Below are positions 58,017 through 64,000 of a stretch of 64,000 bases of DNA, in pieces (the stretch's first letter is position 1; every line of letters begins with the position of its first letter). The stretch comes from Pseudomonas baetica (GTDB taxonomy: Bacteria; Pseudomonadota; Gammaproteobacteria; Pseudomonadales; Pseudomonadaceae), in assembly GCF_002813455.1 (NCBI RefSeq), contig NZ_PHHE01000001.1:6479001-6543000 (forward strand), in the 5' to 3' direction. Under the pieces are notes generated by a model. The model searched no databases and was not told the DNA's origin. It worked only from the letters and a program-made list of their open reading frames with translations. A program made the position numbers and the translations under genes.

Positions 58017-58496
58017 TCAATGCATCTTGCTGTGATCGTGACCTTCCATGTTGGTCAGCGAACGCACGGCGGCCTTCACTTCAACGGTTTCTTTCTCGCC
58101 CTTGGCGTTTTCCACAGTCAGGGTCAATGGCACGCTTTCGCCTTCTTTCAACTGACCGTTCAGGCCCATCAGCATGACGTGGTAGCCGTTTGGATCAAGC
58201 TTGACGGCTTTGCCGGCCGGCAGCTCGACGAACTTCACCGGGCCCATGGTCATGACGTCGTTCTTCATGCTCATTTCGTGGATCTGCACGTCCTTGGCTA
58301 CCGGGGTCGCGACGCTGAGCAGCTTGCTGTCGGTGTCGGCGGTGAGGGTCATGAACGCGCCGCTGGCGGACTGGGTCGGCACGGTCGCACGTACCCAGGC
58401 GTCGTCGACTTTGGTCTGTGCCGAGACCTGGGAGGCGAGGCCGAGCAGGGACAGAGCGAATACGGCGCGTTTGATGTTGTTCAGAACGGGGTGCAT
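58017..58496 (-). CDS. Periplasmic copper chaperone PCu(A)C
   Basis: A 159-residue protein with a signal peptide (AVFALSLLGLASQVSA) and the PCuAC copper site H-x-M...M...H-x-M (HEMSMKNDVMTM, then YHVMLM), plus a His/Met-rich tail (GHDHSKMH). It delivers Cu(I) to the CuA site of cytochrome oxidase together with SCO. It overlaps the SCO stop by one base (TGATG). Confidence 0.9.
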   Translation of the reverse strand: MHPVLNNIKRAVFALSLLGLASQVSAQTKVDDAWVRATVPTQSASGAFMTLTADTDSKLLSVATPVAKDVQIHEMSMKNDVMTMGPVKFVELPAGKAVKLDPNGYHVMLMGLNGQLKEGESVPLTLTVENAKGEKETVEVKAAVRSLTNMEGHDHSKMH

Positions 58497-59101
58497 CAGC
58501 AAACCTCCATAACAGTAAGCAAATCTTCCGTGCATTCTTCTGCCGAAAGTGAGGTGGACAGACCCAGGCGCAGTTCGCCGCGCGAGTCGAAGACGTAACT
58601 GGTGGCGGTGTGCGAGATGGTGTAGGTGTCGCCGGCCGGCACCTTCTCGAAAAACACGTCGAATTCCTTGGCGGTGGCCTTGGTTTCCTCAAGCGTGCCG
58701 TACAGCGCGACGAACGTCGGGTCGAAGGCTTTCATGTAGGCGTCGAGGATTTCTGGCGTGTCGCGCTCGGGGTCTAGGCTGATGAAGATCACCTGCAAGC
58801 GATCGCCGTCCTTGCCCATTAGTTTCTTGATTTTGGCCGCGCGGGCCAGGGTGGTCGGGCAGACTGCCGGGCACTGGGTGAAACCGAAGAACACCATCGG
58901 CATCAAACCGCGAAAGCTCGACAGGGTCATGGTTTCGCCGTCGGTGTTCTTCAGTTTGAAGGTGCGCCCCATGATCTTGTTACTCAGATCCTTGCCGTAC
59001 TTGTACGACAATTGGCCGCGGGTGTCGCAGCCGGCGAGCAGGCCGAGCCCGAGTACGCCCATTCCCGCAAGTACCTTGCGGCGAGTCAACAAAGCCGTCA
59101 T
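58496..59101 (-). CDS. SCO family copper-binding lipoprotein
   Basis: A 201-residue thioredoxin-fold protein with a lipobox LLAGC (Cys25), the copper-binding CPAVC (Cys77, Cys81) and the distal histidine in ISHTATSYVFD. SCO proteins mature the CuA centre or handle thiol-disulfide exchange. Translationally coupled with PCuAC. The start is ATG 59101. Confidence 0.93.
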   Translation of the reverse strand: MTALLTRRKVLAGMGVLGLGLLAGCDTRGQLSYKYGKDLSNKIMGRTFKLKNTDGETMTLSSFRGLMPMVFFGFTQCPAVCPTTLARAAKIKKLMGKDGDRLQVIFISLDPERDTPEILDAYMKAFDPTFVALYGTLEETKATAKEFDVFFEKVPAGDTYTISHTATSYVFDSRGELRLGLSTSLSAEECTEDLLTVMEVC

Positions 59102-59257
59102 CTAATACCGCCTTTTGCAGCCCGTCAGTCGACAGGACTGGCGAGGGGTTAACCGTAAAAGCGGCGCATGATACCAAACTGAACCGGCGAGTCGGTTTTC
59201 GATCGGCTGACAGGGTGTCGCAGGGCGACAAAAGGTGTAAGAAAAAGTGACGAGTGC

Positions 59258-60652
59258 TTACTGAACAGCCTCCTGCGCAGCACGCCAGCCACCGCCCAGC
59301 GCGGTGTACAGGTTCACCTCGGCGACCAGTTGCGCCAAACGATCCGTGATCAGACCTTGCTGCGAACTGAACAGCGAACGCTGGGCATCGAGGAACACCA
59401 GACTGCTGTCGACGCCGTTCTGGTAACGGTTTTGCGCCAGGTCGTAGTAATCCTGCGTGGCTTGCACCAGATCGCGCTGCGCTTGCAGTTGTTGCTGATA
59501 AGTGCTGCGCGCCGCCAAGCCGTCGGCGACTTCCTGAAACGCCGTCTGAATCGATTTTTCGTACTCAGCGATCGCTACGTCTTTTTGCAACTTCGAATAA
59601 TCCAGACTCGCGCGCAGGCTGCCGGCATTGAAAATCGGCAGGCTGATCTGCGGCTGGAACGTCCAGGCACCGGAGCCTGCGCCAAACAAGCCAGACAGAT
59701 CACGACTGGAGGTACCGGCATTGGCAGTCAGGCTGACACTGGGAAAAAACGCCGCCCGCGCCGCGCCGATATTGGCGTTGGCGGCTTTGAGTTTGTACTC
59801 GGCCTGAAGAATGTCCGGACGCCGTTGCAGCAGGTCTGACGGCAGGCCTGCTGGCAGTTGTTGCACCAGATCACTGGCCAGCGGCCGCGCGGGCAGGGAC
59901 TCGGGCACCGGCGTGCCGACCAGCAGGGTCAGGCTGTTCAAGTCCTGCGCGACCTGACGTTGATAGCGCGCCAGATTGGCTCGAGAGGTGTCGACGCTGG
60001 TTTTCGCTTGGGCCTGCTCAAGTGCCGACGACTTACCGGCCTCACGGTTGCGCGTGGTCAGGCGCAGGCTCTGTTGATCGGCGGCGAGGGTCTCGCGGGT
60101 CAGTGCCAGCAGCTCCTGATCGGCACGCCAGGTCAGGTAGGCGTTGGCGACGTTGGCCACCAGGCTCAACTGCGCGCTGCGCCGTGCTTCTTCGGTTGAC
60201 AGCCAAGTCTGCAACGCTTGCTCGCTGAGGCTGCGTACGCGGCCGAAGAAATCCAGCTCATAGGCGCTGACGCCGAGATTGACCGCGTAAGTCGAGTTGA
60301 TCAGCGCTTTGCTTTTGGTCACGCTCGGCGGCAGGCGTTGCCGCGATTCGCTGGCATTGGCCGACACCGCCGGCAGCAAATCGACGCGCTGAATGCGGTA
60401 TTGCGCCTGGAACGCTTCGACATTTAGCGCGGCGACACGCAGGTCGCGGTTGTTGACCAGCGCACTCTCGATCAACTGTTGCAGGGCCGGGTCGTTGAAC
60501 AGCGTGCGCCAGTCTTCGTTGGTCGTTGCAGCCTGTGGGCCTTGCGGGTATTGCGCGGCACTGGGCGAAGCGGGGCGCTGGTAGTCGGGAATCAAAGAAC
60601 AGCCGCCCATCAGCATGGCCATGGTCAGCAGTGAAATTCGCAGGGTGGACAT
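59258..60652 (-). CDS. Outer-membrane efflux factor (OprM/NodT type)
   Basis: A 464-residue lipoprotein ([11 protein letters not shown] lipobox) of the TolC/OprM family, with two repeated coiled-coil halves ([17 protein letters not shown], then [14 protein letters not shown]) and the NodT-type [20 protein letters not shown]-terminus. It has no adjacent RND pump. Location beside a LuxR regulator and an NRPS gene suggests export of the peptide product, together with MacAB-type genes lying outside the window. Confidence 0.88.
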   Translation of the reverse strand: MSTLRISLLTMAMLMGGCSLIPDYQRPASPSAAQYPQGPQAATTNEDWRTLFNDPALQQLIESALVNNRDLRVAALNVEAFQAQYRIQRVDLLPAVSANASESRQRLPPSVTKSKALINSTYAVNLGVSAYELDFFGRVRSLSEQALQTWLSTEEARRSAQLSLVANVANAYLTWRADQELLALTRETLAADQQSLRLTTRNREAGKSSALEQAQAKTSVDTSRANLARYQRQVAQDLNSLTLLVGTPVPESLPARPLASDLVQQLPAGLPSDLLQRRPDILQAEYKLKAANANIGAARAAFFPSVSLTANAGTSSRDLSGLFGAGSGAWTFQPQISLPIFNAGSLRASLDYSKLQKDVAIAEYEKSIQTAFQEVADGLAARSTYQQQLQAQRDLVQATQDYYDLAQNRYQNGVDSSLVFLDAQRSLFSSQQGLITDRLAQLVAEVNLYTALGGGWRAAQEAVQ

Positions 60653-60712
60653 CGAACAGCCTCATACGTGAAAGAGGAGCCTCAAAAAGGGCGTTCACAC
60701 GCTCAGTCCAGA

Positions 60713-61507
60713 TCAGGCTCCGGCCATCCACTTCGCCAAACCATGCCGGCCACTGACCCCAAGCTTGGCCGTGGCGCGTTTGAGGTAGGTCTCGATCGAG
60801 CTGTTCTTGACCTGCAGCTTCTGCGCCATGTGCGGCACCGTGCCGCCGGTCAAAAGGCCCAGGCAGACTTCTTTCTCTCGCGCCGATAGAACCACGCCGC
60901 TCAACATCAGGCGTTCATCGAAAACCAGTGCAAGGGGGGCTTTATCGAGATTGACCGAGGGTAAGCGCGGTTGTTTGGAAAGGGTTTGCCGACTGATCTG
61001 CGCATGGCGTTCGATCAGCGGCAGCAGGGTGTCGGACAGGCTCTTGAGAAACGACAGCTCCGGCAGCGAAAACACCCGCTGGGTGTGCGGGCGGTAGAAC
61101 GAAATGACACAGCGGCGGTTGGACGTGCGCGACACCAGATTGCATTGGTGAACGCTGTGCTGCGGATGTCGGGGCAGTAGCGAGGCTTTCAGTTGAATCA
61201 ACAGCGAGTCATTCATCTCGATCATTTTCTGCAACAACGGATGATCGTCAGGACGCTCCAGCGGATCGGGCGGGGGGAACGTCTGCGGTAGACCGGCACT
61301 GCCCAGCGGCTTGATCTCGACCACACTGGCCTGACGCTCATCCAGCGTCCACTCGCTGAGATCGACCCGGTTGACCGGCACCAGCGTGTCGACCAACTGG
61401 AACATGTTCGTGGCGAAGTGATCATCGCCCGTGCTTGCAATCAGTTCCCCCAATTGCCAGTAGAAGTGCGGGTTTTCCATATTGCGAATGCTGCCGGTCA
61501 GATTCAT
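60713..61507 (-). CDS. LuxR-type transcriptional regulator near the NRPS
   Basis: A 264-residue protein with a C-terminal LuxR HTH (LSAREKEVCLGLLTGGTVPHM, then KNSSIETYLKRATAKLGVSG). The N-terminal part lacks the autoinducer-domain residues WYDPxD of LuxR/LasR homologs, so it is of the SalA/SyrF-like class that controls lipopeptide synthesis in Pseudomonas. It lies divergent from the NRPS gene and 60 bases from the efflux gene on the same strand. Confidence 0.85.
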   Translation of the reverse strand: MNLTGSIRNMENPHFYWQLGELIASTGDDHFATNMFQLVDTLVPVNRVDLSEWTLDERQASVVEIKPLGSAGLPQTFPPPDPLERPDDHPLLQKMIEMNDSLLIQLKASLLPRHPQHSVHQCNLVSRTSNRRCVISFYRPHTQRVFSLPELSFLKSLSDTLLPLIERHAQISRQTLSKQPRLPSVNLDKAPLALVFDERLMLSGVVLSAREKEVCLGLLTGGTVPHMAQKLQVKNSSIETYLKRATAKLGVSGRHGLAKWMAGA

Positions 61508-61994
61508 ATCCTTGTCATCCCTGGTACAGAGCCATCACTGAATCGTCTGCCTTCTATGTAAAAGCCACCCACCCAGCCATTTCTCCTTGAACATGATCTG
61601 GAGCGGGATTTAAGCCTATGGATTTGTCCTACGTCTGTAGGGGAATCCGGGGACACAAAGTGCCACTATTTCTGAACGTTGGCGCCGGGGTTCTGACGGG
61701 GGGGATGGCTGGAAAGTCGTTCACCGTGACCATCCAGTCATTGCAAGGGCCCGGAAAGTCGGCAGATCGCGTTCCTCGATTGCTGAAGCTGGGGCAAATG
61801 GCAGCATTGGCATGTGGTTCTTTTCCTACAAGCTTTTCAGTATTTTCTCTCCGAAAACTTAGACAGGACCTATGCGAAAAAGCCGATAAGCACTGTCGTG
61901 CGCGCAGGGGGGCAATGGTTGTCCGGGTTTCGGGTGTCATGTCGGCGCCGGGGCCGATGCTTGAATACGGGCAAAATCTCATGAGAAGGATCTT
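61508..61994. other. NRPS/LuxR divergent promoter region
   Basis: A 487-base intergenic stretch without a supported gene; frames crossing it (about 61618-62058) show no coding features. A short dyad CCTAC-GTCT-GTAGG (61628-61641) is a candidate regulatory site. The AGAAGGA ribosome site of the NRPS is at 61984-61990. Regulation by the adjacent LuxR protein is inferred. Confidence 0.5.
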
Positions 61995-64000
61995 ATGCCG
62001 CCTATTTCTGCCTATGCGGCGGACACCTCGTCCGTTTCACCCGCGACCTTTCCCCTGACCGCCGCACAGCTGGACATCTGGCTCGATCAATTGAGCCGGG
62101 GTGACTCGCCGCTGTACAACATCGGTGGATACATGGAGTTGACCGGCCCACTGGATCCCGCGCGGATGCAGGCGGCGCTCAGCCATCTGGTGAGCCTGCA
62201 TGACGCGATGCGAATCGAGTTGTTGCCGGGTGCCGGCGCGGACGGACTGCCACGGCAACGTTTTGCACCATCGATGCCGGGGCCACTGATGACGTGGGAT
62301 GTCTCTGGCCAGTCAGATCCAAAAGCGGCGGCGCGAGCGCTGATTCAGGAGCGGATCGACCAGACGTTCGCGCTGGACGGCGGTCCGTTGTACCGTTTTT
62401 TGCTGATCCGGTTCGATGACGATCTGCACTGGTTCTCCATCCTGGCTCACCACCTGATCGTCGACGGCTGGGGCTTCGCCGAGATGATCAAGTCGTTGGC
62501 CGCCATCTATAACGCGCTAGACGCCGATCAGAAGGCACCTGACACCGCGCTGTCCTACGTCGATTTTATCGAGGACGATGCGCGTTATTACCAGTCACCC
62601 CGATACGCGCAGGATCGCGCGTACTGGCTGGACAAATACCGCCTCCTGCCCGAACCCCTGCTGGTGCCGCGTTATCAGGAGCGCTTTGCCGGGCATGCGC
62701 CGTCCAGTCAGATCGTGGCGCGGACGTTCCCCGCCGTGCTGCATGAGCGCATGAAACAGCTCGGCCAGGGACTTGGCGCATCGGCGTTTCATGTGCTGCT
62801 GGCGGCGCTTCATGTGTATTTCAGCCGAACCGCACAGCGTGACGAATGGGTGTTGGGGATGCCGATTCTCAACCGGTCTGGCGCCCGATTCAAATCGACC
62901 GTTGGCTTGTTCACCCAGGTCAGTGCGGTGCGCATGGGGTTTGGTCGCGACCTCACATTCGCCGAATTGGTCAGGGCAATTCGCGATGAACTGAAAGAGA
63001 ACTTTCGTCATCAGCGGTTTCCCCTGAGCGAGATGAACCGCGCCTTGGGCTTGCTGCGCGAGGATCGCGCGCAACTGTTTGAGCTGACGGTTTCTTACGA
63101 ACTGGATGATCAAGAGCATATCTACGGCCAGGCACGGGGTCACGTGGTCAAGGTTTCCAATCATCAGGAGGCTGCGCCGCTGGCTATTTATTTGCGCAGT
63201 AACCGTTTCGACGAACAGGCCTGGTTGCACATTGCCTACTCCCCGATGTATTTCGAGGAAGGTGAAGTCGAGGCGTTTGCCGAGCGGCTGTTGTCGGTGG
63301 TGGAGCAAGGTCTGGAAAACCCGCAACTGCACGTGACCGAATTCGGCCTGCTCTCGCCGACAGAAACCGCGCTGCTGCAGCAATGGAACGACACTCGCGT
63401 CATTTATCCGCAAGGGTTGACCATCGTCCAGCGTTTCGAGGCGAGAGCGGCGCAACAACCGCAGGCATTGGCGGCGGTTGAAGAAGGACAGCCGCTGACG
63501 TATGCCGAGTTGAATCGTCAGGCCAATGCATTGGCACATCGCCTGCTCGAGCACGGCGTGCAGCCGGATGATCGCGTGGCGCTGGTGGCCCGCCGTGGAC
63601 TCGACACCCTGGTCGGCTTGCTGGCGACTCTCAAGGCCGGAGCCGGTTATGTGCCGATCGATCCGGCGCACCCCGCCGAGCGTTTGAACTATCTGCTCAA
63701 CGACAGCGCACCGGTTATCGTCCTGACGCAAAGCGCTTTGCGCGCACGTCTGCCGAAACTGGATGTGCCAGTGATCGATCTGAATCTGCGCGACTGGCCG
63801 GCCGACAACCTTGCCAACCCGCGAGTGGCCGGGCTGACCCCGGCGAACCTCGCCTATGTGATCTATACCTCCGGTTCTACCGGCCTGCCCAAAGGGGTGA
63901 TGGTCGAGCATGGGACACTGGGCAATCTGGTCGATTGGCACTGTGACGCCTTCGATCTGCGCGCCGGTCAGCACACCTCAAGCCTCGCCGGTTTCGGTTT
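61995..64000 (+). CDS. Nonribosomal peptide synthetase, first module (partial at window end)
   Basis: The open frame of 668 codons runs off the window. It begins MPPISAYAADTSSVSPATFP, then a condensation domain (about 15-450) with LTAAQLDIWLDQLSRG and the catalytic HHLIVDGWG (His152-Asp157), so the first domain is a C domain and not a loading acyl ligase. An adenylation domain starts near 470 (LTYAELN), and its core A3 motif YTSGSTGLPKG is at 624-634; the rest is outside. A C domain at the very N-terminus is typical of the lipid-starter (C-start) domain of Pseudomonas lipopeptide synthetases. It could also be an internal module of a longer system. AGAAGGA precedes the start by four bases. Confidence 0.85.
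   Translation, partial: MPPISAYAADTSSVSPATFPLTAAQLDIWLDQLSRGDSPLYNIGGYMELTGPLDPARMQAALSHLVSLHDAMRIELLPGAGADGLPRQRFAPSMPGPLMTWDVSGQSDPKAAARALIQERIDQTFALDGGPLYRFLLIRFDDDLHWFSILAHHLIVDGWGFAEMIKSLAAIYNALDADQKAPDTALSYVDFIEDDARYYQSPRYAQDRAYWLDKYRLLPEPLLVPRYQERFAGHAPSSQIVARTFPAVLHERMKQLGQGLGASAFHVLLAALHVYFSRTAQRDEWVLGMPILNRSGARFKSTVGLFTQVSAVRMGFGRDLTFAELVRAIRDELKENFRHQRFPLSEMNRALGLLREDRAQLFELTVSYELDDQEHIYGQARGHVVKVSNHQEAAPLAIYLRSNRFDEQAWLHIAYSPMYFEEGEVEAFAERLLSVVEQGLENPQLHVTEFGLLSPTETALLQQWNDTRVIYPQGLTIVQRFEARAAQQPQALAAVEEGQPLTYAELNRQANALAHRLLEHGVQPDDRVALVARRGLDTLVGLLATLKAGAGYVPIDPAHPAERLNYLLNDSAPVIVLTQSALRARLPKLDVPVIDLNLRDWPADNLANPRVAGLTPANLAYVIYTSGSTGLPKGVMVEHGTLGNLVDWHCDAFDLRAGQHTSSLAGFG

Noticed and set aside
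61618..62058. A 146-codon frame upstream of the NRPS.
   Set aside because: It overlaps the NRPS start by about 60 bases, has unusual composition and no recognised features, and lies in the expected promoter region.

Overview
The window looks like chromosome from a Pseudomonas of the fluorescens complex. This rests on high GC, many Pseudomonas REP/REPIN palindromes (GTGGGAGC... and GTAGGAGCTGCCGC... types), Pseudomonas-specific families (DUF6124, DUF2388), and gene orders familiar from this genus: nppA1A2BCD-fabI, mltD-gloB-methyltransferase-rnhA-dnaQ-ldcA, and nadK-phosphatase-rhomboid-yeaC-DUF2797-pepN. No RNA-gene operon, plasmid or prophage backbone is visible. Nothing could be searched against a database, so family names come from recognising motifs and context.

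Layout. 1-16800 is accessory and environmental-sensing: a heme oxygenase/bacteriophytochrome operon behind a sequence matching the AlgU (sigma-22) promoter consensus, a LysE exporter, a YVTN beta-propeller protein behind a lux-box-like palindrome, AraC/VOC genes, a DUF6124 gene with a structured leader, a GFA protein, an alpha/beta hydrolase, a molybdenum hydroxylase (iorAB) with its own cytochrome c, and a GAF-GGDEF diguanylate cyclase. About ten tandem copies of a 133-bp REPIN unit follow. 16800-30416 is core: fabI, the Npp/Yej peptide ABC transporter with two binding proteins, mltD, gloB, rnhA and dnaQ. 30469-31906 is an IS110/IS1111 element inserted exactly into a REPIN, followed by ldcA, regulators, a flavin reductase and an orphan arsB.

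An IS1182-family element (39452-41060) separates DUF1853 from nadK. The nadK-pepN block then runs to 47623, followed by eleven copies of a 134-bp REPIN unit and katG. Next comes a low-GC patch (about 51900-53500) with three paralogous small beta-rich genes and a duplicated tail of the neighbouring sulfatase gene. The third paralog is out of frame at an A8 run. After a membrane protein/XRE regulator pair, an ISL3 element (56686-57993) sits in the T-tract of a terminator. Copper-handling genes (PCuAC, SCO), an outer-membrane efflux factor, a LuxR-type regulator and the first 2 kb of a nonribosomal peptide synthetase close the window. That last order resembles the left border of a Pseudomonas lipopeptide cluster.

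The most interesting signals are: (1) the IS1111-type element, whose 3' non-coding part carries an 8-mer complementary to the REP target and another identical to its right junction, as expected of a bridge/seek RNA; (2) the two nearly equal-period REPIN tandem arrays, one with a four-unit higher-order duplication; (3) the beta-rich gene family with a homopolymer frameshift and a sulfatase-tail remnant marking the duplication; (4) the same 16-bp CTGTCA...TGACAG dyad ahead of two unlinked accessory genes; and (5) the DUF6124 leader with mutually exclusive pairings.
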